Shown piece by piece: positions 23,236 to 36,900 of a DNA stretch of 64,000 nt; positions within the stretch are counted from its first letter, which is position 1; each line of letters begins with the position of its first letter. The notes below the pieces were generated by a model. It was not told the origin of the DNA. It searched no databases and saw only the letters and a program-made list of their open reading frames with translations. Source of the stretch: Aspidiotus rigidus (lineage: Eukaryota > Arthropoda > Insecta > Hemiptera > Diaspididae); NCBI GenBank assembly GCA_035079385.1, contig JAVHKY010000004.1:14229001-14293000 (forward strand), in the 5' to 3' direction. Both the position numbers and the translations under genes were made by a program.

Positions 23236-23264
23236 GGGGGGGAGGGGAGGGGAGGGGGGGGGGG
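23236..23264 (+). repeat. G-rich tract, potential G-quadruplex
   Basis: G runs of 4 to 10 broken only by three A residues. It sits between two copies of GGGGTGTACTCGCGA(A/G)TTTC (23184 and 23260). Confidence 0.6.
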
Positions 23265-24529
23265 TGTACTCGCGAGTTTCAAAATCGGGGTCTGGCGAGA
23301 GAAAAGACATGGAACATGTCAAAATAAGTTTGGCCAACTTCTTAATACATATAGGTTGTATTAGCTCAACGTTCCTGTCAGATAACTGACCATTATCAAG
23401 AGCGAAAACGGGCTCAATGCTATATGATGGAGCGCGTATCATAATAACAACGATCATAAAAATAATGATAGACAACTAAAAAAATTTTGATAATTATGAT
23501 CAACAATGACTGAGTCGCTGTGCGCCTCAGTATCCGGAACTCGTGAAAGTTTTTTCTTTTTCACTTTTTCGAATGTAAGATAGAAGTAGGAGAATATGAA
23601 AACGTTCGCTATCTATCAAAAAATTTCAATTTTAAGACTCGGAAAAATTTCGACTTTTTAACTACCGTATCATCATTTGGGAAAGAAATTCGATTTTCCT
23701 CCAAAATATTTTGGAAGCTAAGAAAGCATAAAAAGAAGTAGAATTTCGAGAATCCAGAATTTTCAGCACATAATATTTAAACAGCGAAATTCGGAAGTTC
23801 CATTGTCATGATGAGCGCGCTCAATAGATATGGATTTAACGTAAGAAGTTACTTGAAAATATCGTTGATAATTCTTAGTATTTTCGTCGTAGAATTAGAA
23901 TCAGTTCGATTAATGCAGTTTCATTCTTATATTCCAATGAATGTGTTTTCAACATTTTTTTACTCATTTCATTTTCTCGTTTCCCATTACTCCAAGTGTG
24001 AAACTCATGTTTTGATACACGAACATTTCGCACTAGGGTTCTACTTTCAAATATTATCCCAAACGATTCCGTCTCGGTTTTAATGAATTATTATCATCAA
24101 TTTTCATTTGAATAATGTAATTTCAATGTAATAATTTCTTTTAGCACCTAGATGACCCAAAAAGTTGGAGAATCAATGCTGTTTCATGAATTAGATTGTG
24201 AGTTCTATTTCATATTCAATTTTGTTTCTCTCCAATGAAGTTCATTGATTTTTTCAGGTTTACTCAATCCAGTAAGCTATAGTGTTGAAAAGTTTCCATA
24301 ATTTTCGTGTTTCCTCTTGGCTACAATCAATTTCTTGGTCACCGTTTATGGGGAGCAATACAGGATATTATCTCAGAGATTTTGAAGGTAGTTAGCGATA
24401 AAGTTTTCGAATGGAGATTATCTATGTATTTTTCATTTTCTACACTTTAAGAGTAAATGATTATGTGGTTTTCAAAAGTGTTACAAAAAGAATACACAAT
24501 GACGCCTCGGAGATCATGTTAAAAAAGTA
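23265..24529. other. Unrecognised sequence upstream of SmB 3' end
   Basis: No supported gene. Several plausible splice signals occur on the plus strand: ATG at 23809 with 11 codons then GTAAGA, an acceptor at about 24145, and a donor at about 24199. Their frames do not join into a convincing protein, so no model is offered. Confidence 0.35.
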
Positions 24530-24535
24530 TTTATT
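24530..24535 (-). promoter_or_regulatory. Polyadenylation signal AATAAA for SmB
   Basis: Canonical hexamer on the minus strand 35 bases after the SmB stop codon region. Confidence 0.6.
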
Positions 24536-24569
24536 TAATAATAATTAAATCTAATATACACGGCTATTA

Positions 24570-25028
24570 TTACGGAAGCATACCCATGTTAGGAGCTCCA
24601 ACTCCAGGGAAACTGCCATGGGCCATTCCTGGTACCATTGGTGGTGGTCCTCTGGCAAGCATAGGATTAGGAGGTGGATGCTGAGGCGGCATACCTCGAC
24701 CAGCCGGGTGGCCGCTTCCTGGGCCGGGTAAGGATCCAGGTAATGGCAATCTGGGTAAATTTTCATCCGGTGGTGGTGGTCCTTCTGTCGTAATGGTAAC
24801 GACGCTGTCTCCTCTCAGTAACACGAACCCCAGAACACGTTTTTCTTCTCGTGGCGGAGCGTCACCTTTTTGACGATATCTACGGTATTCATCGCATTCA
24901 GACAATATTAGATTCATATGTTTGTCGAAAGCTTTGAATGTACCGATGAAAGTGCGACCATCTTGTAGTATAACGCGAATGCGATAATTCATTATCTGCA
25001 TTAACTTGTTATTTTTCGTAATCGGCAT
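24570..25028 (-). CDS. SNRPB: Small nuclear ribonucleoprotein SmB/B'
   Basis: Core Sm protein of the spliceosomal U1, U2, U4 and U5 snRNPs; it forms part of the heptameric ring on the snRNA Sm site. The 152-aa product has an Sm1 motif (NYRIRVILQDGRTFIGTFKA, residues about 14-33, then FDKHMNLIL) and an Sm2 motif (EKRVLGFVLLRGDSVV, about 62-77), followed by PPPPDENLPRLPLPG and a Pro/Gly-rich tail (GRGMPP, PPPNPM, PPPMVPGM). The tail is shorter than in flies or vertebrates (199-240 aa), and the linker between Sm motifs (YRRYRQKGDAPPRE) lacks the usual lysine-rich form. The gene is one uninterrupted exon, unlike its neighbours, with AAAATG at the start. It lies downstream of, and in the same orientation as, the DOCK gene. 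Confidence 0.92.
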   Translation of the reverse strand: MPITKNNKLMQIMNYRIRVILQDGRTFIGTFKAFDKHMNLILSECDEYRRYRQKGDAPPREEKRVLGFVLLRGDSVVTITTEGPPPPDENLPRLPLPGSLPGPGSGHPAGRGMPPQHPPPNPMLARGPPPMVPGMAHGSFPGVGAPNMGMLP

Positions 25029-25758
25029 TTTGAACTTCTAACGCGAAATTTTCCTGAGTTCAAACCGAAATTATTTTCACGATTGACGATTAATTAATTA
25101 ATAATTTTTTGCCGGATTCCGGGTAGCTGCTTCGTGTTTGTGTTATCATAATCAGAGATTGTTTATGATGAAAATTTGAAATCATGTTCTCTCGGTATAA
25201 CGACTAATTTTTTCTGTGATTCATTATCACGACTCACGACGTCATGAATTAAGGAGGGATATCACTCAGAACCGCTAGGAGCGTTAGTGTACTGAGCTAC
25301 AACCTGTTTTACGAATCACTCGAAAATGACGGAATCCACTCATCAGTTTCCGCAATGATGTTCTCATTTTTCTATTCAAGCACTAAAGCAGAACCTTGTT
25401 GGATCGAGTGCTTCCAATTTCCGCATAACTAACTGGTGAAGAGAGTTCTTTTTTCTTAAAACAAGTACTACGGATCGATTGGTTCAAAACAGAGTGAAGT
25501 ATTCTTTGAATGACAGAATTTAGAACTATCTGATTTCCATACCAAACTGTCTACTACAGAAATTTAACAAAATTAAGGACTATAGATAGATACAGTGAAT
25601 AACTCTAGCACAGGCACTCCAAACATGAGTCCTCACTTCCACACCATCAGTTTTGGAAGAGCAGTCATGAAAGACACGTGAAAAACGTTGGTAATTTTTT
25701 CAATTATAATTTCGGGTTAAAAACCAATTTTCCATGGGACGAGTTCGAGTAAAAATGA
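25029..25758. other. Intergenic spacer between DOCK 3' end and SmB start
   Basis: Should contain the SmB promoter. No other feature seen. Confidence 0.5.
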
Positions 25759-25764
25759 TTTATT
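25759..25764 (-). promoter_or_regulatory. Likely polyadenylation signal AATAAA for DOCK
   Basis: Minus-strand hexamer about 450 bp after the DOCK stop codon; other A-rich variants occur nearby, so the choice is tentative. Confidence 0.4.
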
Positions 25765-26214
25765 GGCACAACAAACATCACATTCAGTCATAAAATTGTA
25801 ACAAAATTATCAATAATTATCAGATACGAGTATCTCCCTTGAAACAGAAGGTAGAGAGCTAAAAATAATAAAAAGTCAATAATCGATTTGCAAAGAAAAT
25901 ACAAAAATAATAAAATATTATAATAAAAAGCTGTTCACAAATTTTTGATATCAACTTCCATCATCAACTACAGTCTCTTTGGTTACGGAGTTTCTAAATC
26001 CCATTACAGACTAAAAGAAATTAAACCATACAGGAAAAATGCATGGGATTAATTAATAAGAAAAAGAAAAAAAATATATGGGAAAATACAAAATACGTAG
26101 TTAAAAAAAGTTTTAAAATTCTAATGCAGGTTAAGCGTATCGATCTGATTGCGTAAAATGTGTTTGAATCGTACACGCAGTGTAACATCAATAGTAATTT
26201 ATCTAAAATTACTT

Positions 26215-29200
26215 CTAATTTTGTAAAGTTTTCAAAGGGTTATCAGACTTTTTAATTGTGATGAGTGGCGTTAATTTATCGGTGAATCTATGGTAGTTCC
26301 TCTCCAGCTCCCTCTGGTAATCTCGTTGATCAGGTCCAATGAGATTTTTATTTTTACGTAATGCGTCAGAACATCTAGTGCAAAAAATACAAAACCCCGC
26401 CTGAGTATATCACGGGCTGAGTAAAAATATAAATCGAGTCTGAAGGTTTTGGATGGATAAGGAAATAGGAAAATTAATTTAAGTCGCAATATTTTGTGTT
26501 GTATATTGTGTCTGATGTAACACTTTAGAAACGGAAGTTGAAGAAAATTATTGAGGATACTTGACGGAAGTTCAGATGGAGGAATAAGAAATTAGAAAAA
26601 AGTGAACACAATGGTCAATGCTTCTAAATGTTTCCAGCGTACAACCGATTATCATAACCACAAACTTACTTCTTCGAAAAATCCTTGAAACACAACCTCA
26701 ATTTATTTTGTAATTTTGTGGGCGAATGATTTTCATCTAATAAAGGCGTCAGAAAGACTGTAGCCATCTCCATTGGCCCTTGATTGACTGTTGTTCCTGT
26801 GGAGAATTGAATAATCAATTTATAGAAGTAAATCAAGTCTTCACACTGTACAATTTTAGATTATTCGAAAAAAATCTGATAAATAAGGGAAATCTGTATC
26901 TATAATTTTATTGATATTCATTTTCACAAGCACGCTCGTTCAAATAAGATGAACGCGCTTTGTTATGCCACGACAAGTCGTCTCATCAGATATTCAATTA
27001 TTGTCTTCGTAGGAGAGAAAAAAAATTAAGTCATTAGTTCTTACCTATGCATCCTTGTAGAACCATTTGCAAAATTTTCGTATCTGGAGGATCTTGCTTA
27101 ATGGAATGAGCAAGTTCTGCAGTTTTCTTCTGAATATCTTCAATGGCAACTTCGATTGGTGTCAACACGGTCTACAAAAACAATCCATAACTGAGTATAC
27201 AAAAACATTCTGCGTTTTCAAAAGTGCATTTCGACTCACCTGTTTCCTCTCGACCACCTGTATTCTCGTTTTCACGTAGGGAAAATTATTGGCTACTTTT
27301 AAGATCGTTTTTCTCTTCCATTGTTCATGTAAGTCACCATGTGGCTTTCCATTATTTGTGAATGGAGTAGCAAAAACGAAACGCTCTGAAAACAATTCAG
27401 TAAACAAACGTTAAGTGGAAAATCATTTAAAAAATATACATTTTTGTAAATTTCTTACTTATGTTGAAATTGCGTTCGAAATACGTGGTTCTATGCCTGC
27501 TTTCGTAATTTTCGAAGAACGGTTCAACGTAGGTAATCTGAATGTACGCTTTTTCCGGGTCTAGGGTACTCACGTCAACAACATTAGAATCTTTAATGAT
27601 ATGAACAACATCCGGTCCAAATCTTTCGGAATAAAAACTCTGAGCGCAAAAAAAAAAAAATAAATAACGAAGGAATTCTCAATCTATCATTCAGTCGCGC
27701 AGTAGAAGTAGGCAGCAGTTCAATATAAATGATTACCTGTAATCTGCTAAATATTTCCGATAATTTCGTTAAAGTTGGCTCCTTATAGACGAATTCCTCT
27801 CCATTCAGGTCACCAAATTTAGCTCCATAGAAGCCCACACGAAAATAGGTTCCAAAAATACGTTTACCTTGGAGTTGTTCTAGTTTTGTATATGCTTCAT
27901 TCAATTTACTGATGGAGAAAAACAAATGTGAAAGATGTGTCAAATTTCTAATTTACGAGGCTCGTTGAATATGCGATAACTTACCTATAAATATTCGCCA
28001 ATTTTTTATAATCGTGATTCTTTTCGATGATCGGTATCATAACTTTGTAGACCTCACTCATAGCTTCATACATTCCAGCCTATCAAAGAAACCAGAGAGT
28101 ATTAAAGAAATACCATGTAGATTCTTTTTATTTTCTCTTTCTCTAATAAACACGCACCAATTGGAATGAACTGGCGGCATGCTCCAATAATCCGATCAGG
28201 CCGCTTTCGGTGAAATCTTTACCCAAGCAAAAGCCTTCTTCTTCTGGACGAAGTACATCGTCGGAAACAGCACACTCTTCTAAGATATTCAACGTTATGT
28301 TCTCGAAACTGACAGCTCCAAGAGGTAGTTGCGGCTGTTCATCCAACATTTGAAGATATTCAGAAACTAAAGCCGCGCTATGCACGAGACACATACCAGC
28401 TTCTGTATGGTTGTTATTCTGTAAATTGGAGGTAGTAATTAAATAACGGAGAGTCTTTAGAAAATATGTAGATACGATCTACTTTATATAAAATTACCTC
28501 CATATGTTTTTGGGCCATATTGGCGAGCCAGGTCACTCGCAAGTCCGGCGAATCTTGGTATCCTTTCGCTATGCGATACATCAAATCCATCAACATTTCC
28601 GGATCTTCTTGAAACTCTTTCATTTTCACAGTATCCGACAGAATCATGTGAAGATTGAATACTAGATCTTTAACCTAAATACAGAAGGATACGATGGGCG
28701 AAATATCAATGTAGGGCTCTAACGAAAGGGCGTGAGCCTAATAGGATATGGATCGAGAGCACGAATCGAAATAAATTCAAAGAACCTTGAAATTCTAGAC
28801 TCCAAACATTGAAGTAGCATCATTCCAGATAAATGGAAAGAGGAAGAAAAATAAGTTTTGAATTATAGTTGAGTTTATGATAACTTTCTACGAAGTGCAA
28901 AAATTGAAGATCAAGTTGTATGGCTTACGCTCACTATGAAGTCATCAATAATTTGGGAAATGGTCAAAAAAGTTAATATACCGCTCCTTAGAAAATCTAT
29001 CAACGAGTAACTGAGTACATCGAAATATGATTACGATAATTGCTAAAAGACGCATAAAAAAACCCGCAGGAACGAAAATAATACCAGACAAAATTTGAGT
29101 CTTAAAAAGAGATCTAGATTTAAGAGTGGGTACATTGGGCCTTTTTTTTCACCTATACAATGCTCGAGAGAGTAAAGTACAAGCGAATGCAGCGCGTACA

Positions 29201-30985
29201 AAATATGTGTTTAATTTACCTGTTCTGGAAATGACGTTTCTTGAAGTTCTTTGTCTTCATCCGAATACATAAGGATAGTCTTTAAAGATCTTCTCAAAGC
29301 AACTTCGTTGAATGTATGACTGGTACCGACTAACGAACTTAAAGACATCGTCACTTGCATTTTAACGCGAGTAAAATTCTGCATATTAATGAAGATAAAA
29401 CAATGACAAATTACTTTCGTCCAAATTAATTCGTGCAATAATAAATACGTAATACAAACGTTTCCAATTTCGAAATTCTGTCTCATCAACATATACAAAG
29501 ATGCAGCGGCTTGCGAGCGAATGCTACTCAGATTTGAGCAACAATGTTTCAACAACAAGAGGCATAAGTCGGCACACTGTTCAGTATCTTCGTCGAAAAG
29601 TAAATTTGGGAACTACGAGTGAAATAGGAGTCGAAAGAGTTACACGCAAATTGGATATTTCTTTGAGACAAATTGAAAGAAAATTACTTTATAAACGAAG
29701 GCACGTTGAACAGCGAACATACTCTGTAAGACATTTGTACTTTGATTTCGCGATAGGGCATGAAGAATTACTTTGAGAACGTACTCCAAAATCTTATGTT
29801 GATCGGTTTGTTTAGCGACCTGAGAGAGATACGAAATAGAATTTCAGAGTCACTAATATTAAAACCTTCATTACTAAAGAATCCGCATTACCTGAACAAT
29901 TTGTTCCAGCGTATCAAAAACGATCAACGTGACTTCAGTAGCTAGATTTCCTTCGACCTGGGAGTCGACCTCCAATTCCGTTTTTGGCTTGTCAGACAAG
30001 TCCGAAGAAGGACGAAATATACGATAATCTTTTCGCCATCGTACCCGGTCACTCGGTCCACCTTCAAGACGAAAAACTTTCATTAAATTTGATTAGACAA
30101 GAGAAGAAGCATTCGCAACCTCATCACTATACCTTTCTTTCTTAACATCAGTTCTGATCTAGCAGAACCTTGACCCAAGATCACATCTTCTAAGCGTGAT
30201 TTGATATCCATAGTCTTATTAAACGTCTGTTGGTTAACAGATTTCCTCACTTGTTTGCCCTTCAGACGGAATAAAAGGATAATTGTAATTAAGCGACACA
30301 AAAATAAGAATCTTGGAAAAAATGTTTAGTACGTACTCTATATTCGAAGCAAGATATGCAAATATTCAACATCTCCAGGAGCTGACGTAATCTATTCGGA
30401 GACCAATCTGTCCACCATTTTCGCAACAATTCTTTATCCATATTTTTTATCACCCAAAGAAAACAGATAAGAAGGTTTTGAGTGGTCTCGTTACTGAGAG
30501 AACATTTCCTAGTCTGTCAAATGTGTTCAAATTAATAAATCGATACCGTTAGGAAGATGATGAATTTTAAAATTTTCATCTAATACTAACTGGCTGGACG
30601 AATTTGTACGTATCTGGAGAAACATGTTTAATTCCAAACATGGAAGTACCGGCTATGGCCATAGCAACTGATTGATGAATACCACTCGATTGCTCATTCT
30701 CGCCGCTTTCATTGATCAAGGAACGATCTGTATGAGCACAAAAAGGACAAAATACATTTACCACACCATTTTAAGAGAATTTCAACTCTTTACGAACGCT
30801 TACTTTTCAAATCATTATTCCAAGAATACAATTGGGGTAACATATCCATAACTATCACTAACAATGGTAGGTATAAAGCTGCCACTCTAGCTTTACACTC
30901 GGGTTCGGCGTATCGAACGTCCAAATCATGCGATGACATCAAATTTCGAATGATATTTACGACTTTACTGTGCAATACTGGTATA
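26215..30985 (-). other. DOCK7: DOCK exons 22-38 (C-terminal region with catalytic DHR-2)
   Basis: Exons: 30985-30804, 30727-30591, 30513-30337, 30259-30133, 30061-29892, 29819-29688, 29612-29460, 29378-29220, 28674-28498, 28418-28158, 28079-27985, 27908-27737, 27639-27459, 27385-27240, 27171-27045, 26796-26670, 26374-26215. DHR-2, the GTPase exchange domain, covers roughly residues 1540-2010. Landmarks: [132 protein letters not shown], and [15 protein letters not shown]. The protein ends LKTLQN at the TAG at 26215-26217, without the serine-rich tail of vertebrate DOCK7. Confidence 0.9.
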
Positions 30986-33900
30986 CTAAAAATATTAAAA
31001 AATGAAAAAATCATTTACCCGATTCGACGATAATTAAAGATTATTTTTTATAGGTCACTTACGACATATCCAGAATTGTGGCTAAGTCGCTGAACAGCAT
31101 CCCGACAAAAAAATGATGTTGTCTGAATTCTGCAGACAACTCGGCGAATAATTTTTTATCCTTGACTGTAAGAAACGACATGAATGAAGATTGACTAGTG
31201 GTCGAGGAGACCGAAGGCGAAGGCGACGTTGACGCTGAAGTAGACATGAATGGAGTGCCGTAAGGTAAATTCAACGCGACAAAATGTTCGTGACTGAATA
31301 TGATTCGTAAAAAGTCGAGCTGCAAGATGAAACGGTGTTAAGAACAACAAACGAACAATGAAACGTCTATCAGCTGCGACGTACTTTCAAACTGTATAGA
31401 GTATGCGCATCTGGCAGAGAAGAGATCTTCGTTGACATGTGTTTGTAATAAGCTTTGATGCTCATGAACACAAATCCTCGATCGGCTATCGATAGCAGGT
31501 CGAAAAGAAAGAATGCTAAACTTGCGTTCATACTCTGAACATGCTAAACGGGCAAAGAAACGTCAGATTATTTCACGGTAAACATTACCACTTCTTTTTT
31601 TGTTTCTTATCAACTTTTGCAGAGTTTTACCTTAACATCTCGGTTGTAGCCAGAAATAATATCAGACGTGAATGTGGTAACGAGAGTAGAAATATCATCA
31701 AGATATTGTTCTGCAAATCTGTGCTTCCGCGGGGAGTCTAAACCATTCACGGATACCAAGTACTCCACCATACTTTTGATCATCAAATCAAAAAAGAACC
31801 TGAAATAAAAATCATCGTAGTAAAAACTTGAAATATGTATGAAAAAAAAGAAAAAAAATCTATTTCTCACCATGAATTTCGCATAGCGTTTTCACGAGCA
31901 GTGCCACTGGTCACCACCCATTGCAATGCGATTTCTTCGTGCAATAATTTGACAGTCTCCGTTTGATTCAATGAAAATCCACCATTAAGAATGCCGGTAC
32001 CCACTAGCAAATTCCAAAATTAGTTCTTGATAACTCATGAATCGTGAATATAAAAATAATTGGGAATAAAATTGGAAAGCCGACAAATCCCCTCCATCAC
32101 CTTTGCATACAGGTAAGACAGTGAGCTCACCTGAATTAATTTTTTTACCAAAATGTAAATTTTTTGTATACATATCAATTTCACCATCAACTTCAGTGCC
32201 ATCGTGCAACGAATTACTATTATGCCTGTGCGAATAAACCATCAAACATGCTTAAGTGATTATGATACACACTCGGTGTAAGCTACACGTTCAGGACTCA
32301 CTTACACTAACGATTTGTTAACCGCCGCTGGATTGCTGGAGATGGAATTCGGTATTCGACACTGATAGGCTACGTAAGTAGTCAGTAAACTATGCCAACC
32401 CACAATCTCTTGATCGTTTTCTGGGAGATTCTGTCATCAACAAAGAAAATAATATCGATTTTAAAGGTGTACATAAAGAGAAAATTGAGAAGACATAATT
32501 TTTCATCCATCTTACCATATTGATTAGCTTCACTATATTGGCCAACGTTTCGAACACACCTTGTCCGATATTTTTCAAAGGAAAATTATTCAATACTGGA
32601 GGCTTAACCAACAACAATAACAATTTATCTAAAACTAGTGGTAAAAATTTAACCAAACAATCCAATTTGGCAAGGCTGATGTTCAGAATTCTGAAAAAAT
32701 TAAAATTAAGTTAGCGCAACTTCTCTGTAAAACGCATCATACCGCGTGAATGACGAACCTGGTTCTAAAATCACTTTCCAGATTTGTATCGGTGACTAGA
32801 CGAGGAGGCACTGATCCGTGTTCGAGCATACTGTTGTAAATGAAGAAGCCATCTAAATACGGATCCTTTTAGGAAGACAGATTTCCGGTTCAGATGATAT
32901 ACGAACACTAATTATCGTTTACGTAACTCATATTCTACTGTACCTCGGTATGGATGGATGAAACGCTATCGATACATAATGTAAAAATACTTTTATGATT
33001 ATCGACCCACTTGATACCCGGTAACAAAACGTCGGGTGAAATGTACGAATAATTGGACGGAGGGTACTCGACAGTGACTGGAAGACAAAATTCGCCAGTT
33101 TGTAAACGTTGATCTTTCAATAATGGTAACCACTAAAAAATCAACAAAAACTTTGTTAGAATGAAAAAAAAGGAGAAGAAAAAAATATGTACGAGTAGGT
33201 ACATGAAAACACGTACAGTGAACCCAACAGGTGTTTCGACGTTGTTCTTGTCATCTTTACGTTGACAACTAACATGATAAAAGGTAAAGAACAAATGATG
33301 CTGTTCGCTTAGGTTGGCTGGTAACTGAATTTTAAATTCATCATAGAAGTACGGGTTCCTATCAAATAATGAAAAAATCTTACAGTCCAAAACAATCTCA
33401 AACTTGGAAAGTAAATTAATAAATTATTTAATCAACACCAACCGATTATGGTAATTTACAGCCGCATACACCTCTGAAGAATGTTGAGGACACGAAGATT
33501 TCCCCAAAATCACGTCGAGAATTTGGGTTCTATCTTCGCCGAACAACAATTCCATTTTCACAGCAATATTACGAGCAGAACCTAATAGCAAATAAACACG
33601 ATGAGTATACTGGTTTTCGTCCATAGTTTTTGTACCGTTAACTGAGATACTAAATTTAGAATTCAACAACATTTTAAATGGGTGTCTTGAAGTTCACTCT
33701 GCCACAATAGCACTGGCCAAACTTACGCTAATCCACCAGACTAACTTACATTCTTACCGTTGGCGGGATAGGGAATTGCCCCTCAGTCGTAATTTCGACG
33801 GGGGGAGGGGGGCTTTCAAGAAAAGAAGGGAAATGAAAAAGCCTATGTACTTTAGCACCAGGGTGAAATAATAAATTTGATGAAAATCGACTAAGAAATT

Positions 33901-36900
33901 TTTTAGATATTTTTCCGGAAAAATTTACTTCACCACTGTTCTGAATTATATTTTCTCTGACTTAGATAGCAGATCCTCTGGTGCAAGGGTTGATAATCAA
34001 CTTGCTTTCGTTCATATTCAAACAAGTGGTGTCTTACAAGGATCACAAAACCCATCAATACCATCCTCACCTGACTCTCTGTCCAGGACTTCCGTATTTC
34101 TGTCTCAAAATCCAATCTTTAAAAAGAAACCACTAAAAACTTCATTCCCTCAACTTCTATTCAATCCACCGATTTCACTTACGAATATGGTAAAAGTTCT
34201 AGACCTCCTTTTTCACTCCCATAATAGGGCACTAAACGTACCAAAATATTTACCGCATTCTTGCACCGGACGCAATCACAAAATTCTGTTCCTCCTCGCC
34301 AGTCTCTAGTTCGATCAATCGTAAACCAAGGTTCACCTTAATTGGACTCTGTCCTTTCGTCCCTTTTAGTCGTAGATTCAGTTCGAAATTCTGCTATCTG
34401 CTTTTGCACTGGTTCTTTTCAATCCAACTCTACTCCAAGCCTGCGTGTGGGGTCAGGATAGCCGCTACTACATTATTGCCATCCAAACTCAAGAACCAAT
34501 CTCTTGGTCTCCGAATCCAATCCACGACATCCCTTTAACTCTAGCTGGCATCGACCTACCGCAAATCTCCAGCCAGATGCTTCCACTTTTTCAATCGTTC
34601 CCATCCAAAAATATCAATTTCCATCGTCCCCTTTCCATCTTGCCTACCTCACCTCCTTGGGGCATACCTCAGCCAAAAATAATTTTCAAATCATATAAAG
34701 TACTTGAGAAACCTGTCAATACCTCTGTTTACCACTCCCTCTCGTGAGAAATACTAACCCGCGATATTCCAGCGCCATCCTCAATATTCAATATTCGAGT
34801 TGGTTTCGCACATTCCATTAACAAGAAACACTTATCTCACCGTCACCGCAACTTGGTCTCAATCCTGACAACCAAAATCTAAGCCGTCTCCCAACGCCTA
34901 GAATTATTTTCAACCCTCGCACTTCCGTCATTATTTTTTGACTCTTCATCTGCCTTGACAGTGATTTCCGACAGTCACTTCACTCATCCTCTTGTTTCAA
35001 GCATTCAAACCCTTCTTGTGACCTTCTCAACCTTCATCTAGTCCCCAGTCACAGAACGATCAGTGATAACATAGCCACGGGACTACCATCCTCTCTACTA
35101 GAACCTATCTCATCCACAACATTCAACTCCATACAAGAAACTAGTCGATTATCCATCGGCAAAAACGAATTCCGTAGAATAGATTAGCCATCACCCTTCT
35201 TATAGCCTTTATTTCACCAAGAACACCCCTGTCACGAAATTCACCCCTCACGTCTCTGTATTGGCCACCAGCCTGGCGCACCTCCGCCTTCTTACCAACC
35301 TTAATCGTGCGAATATTGTAACGTACAAATAGAATGAGTCATACTCCCGTTTTAGCGTCCCTCTAAATCTCCTAAATTTTAGCAAAGCCAATAACCTTCC
35401 TTCCATCTACAGCCAGCATCCTCTCCTACCTTCGCGCCGCTAACTACCTCTCAGGCATTCATGTTTTCTCAACAAACTTGTGAACAAGAAAAAAAATGAT
35501 TTTGTTTCTACTTTTCGAGAATTTAATAATTGGGTAACACCGATTCGTCTTTGCGATAACAAAATTCAACTACTGGCACATATAAGATATGAAGAATCAC
35601 GATAATTTTAGTTGTATCAATTCAAAATCGTGACTTGAATATTAATGATGGCAAAATTTTTCTTCAACTTCGTTCTCATAAAAACAACTATTTATCAGAT
35701 CAATGTATAAGAGCACTGGGAAAATTAGATTTTTTCTCTTACAACGGCAACAATAACAAATCTAATGACTGAACGAAATCCGAAGGTCACTCTAAAAATT
35801 TCTCACATCACGAGCAGTTTGATTAAAATAGGTACTTCAGTCACGTTCGATCTAGATAACTCTACACGCTAACAGTGAGTACAGGTAGGAGGAAATACGT
35901 AAACCAGAAACTTCTAAAGATTCTTCTAGGTACTGATAAGAAATCATAATTTGGGTTACGAACCTGTTCTACTGGTGAAATTCAATTCTTTCGGACAAAC
36001 GAACAATATATTCCTGTACAAGTAATTTGGGATGCATATTTCTCTCAATGGAAATTCCAATACCTCCTTGATTATTTTGCTTTTATCATCTGAAGAATAA
36101 TTACAAATATTTGTTGTTTATTTCTTCCACTTCTGTTTGAAATATTGGAAGAAAAATTTAATACCTGAAAACGGTAGGAGTGGTTCTAATTCCGGAGTCA
36201 AGCAATTCGCATTCGGTTCATCCGGGCAAGGAGATACATCTAGTTTTAGACTGCCAGATATACTTTTCAATTTTTTCAAAACAGAACACGGTCTCTTCAA
36301 GTCTTGTAAAAATTTGTACAAATCCTCGTCTCTCAATCGTTCGGATTCCTGTCGAAATTTACACGAATTATTTGTCAAGTGAAATGACTCAAGACAGTAT
36401 ACACCACGTTCCCATCCTCTTATCTGACGTCTTATAAAATATTTTCTTTATAACTTTTAATTAAACGAATTCATCCAAATTTTTGACAGTTGGAGTAACG
36501 CCAACCAACAAATAAACACTAATTCCCAGCTGATATTCGACGATCAAAATGTTTACCTGTTTGAAAAAATTGGAAATCGTTAACGTAACCGGACGGAACG
36601 TGTCAAAATTCGAAGATAAGTCGTCTGATGCCCAACTATTTCGTTTATCTGAATTACTCTTCCGCTCTAAAGAACCGCGTCGGCTCAAACCTATATCTGT
36701 CGCTCGTTTTTTTAGTTGCTCCAAGTTGGTAGGTGCGGATTTACGATCTACGAACAAAAGAGCGAAGTGGTAGTGATTTTTAACGAGCAAATGTGATTCT
36801 TTCGATAAAAATACTTATCGCATTATTGAAGGAGAGAACAAAAATAATAGTTATAGTACAATACTAGGTTACAAAGCTCGCGTTATTAATAATTTAATCG

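Noticed and set aside
23809..24400. Plus-strand multi-exon gene
   Set aside because: Splice-like borders exist, but the pieces do not join in phase.
29501..29945. Plus-strand frames inside DOCK
   Set aside because: Antisense shadows of DOCK exons 26-28.
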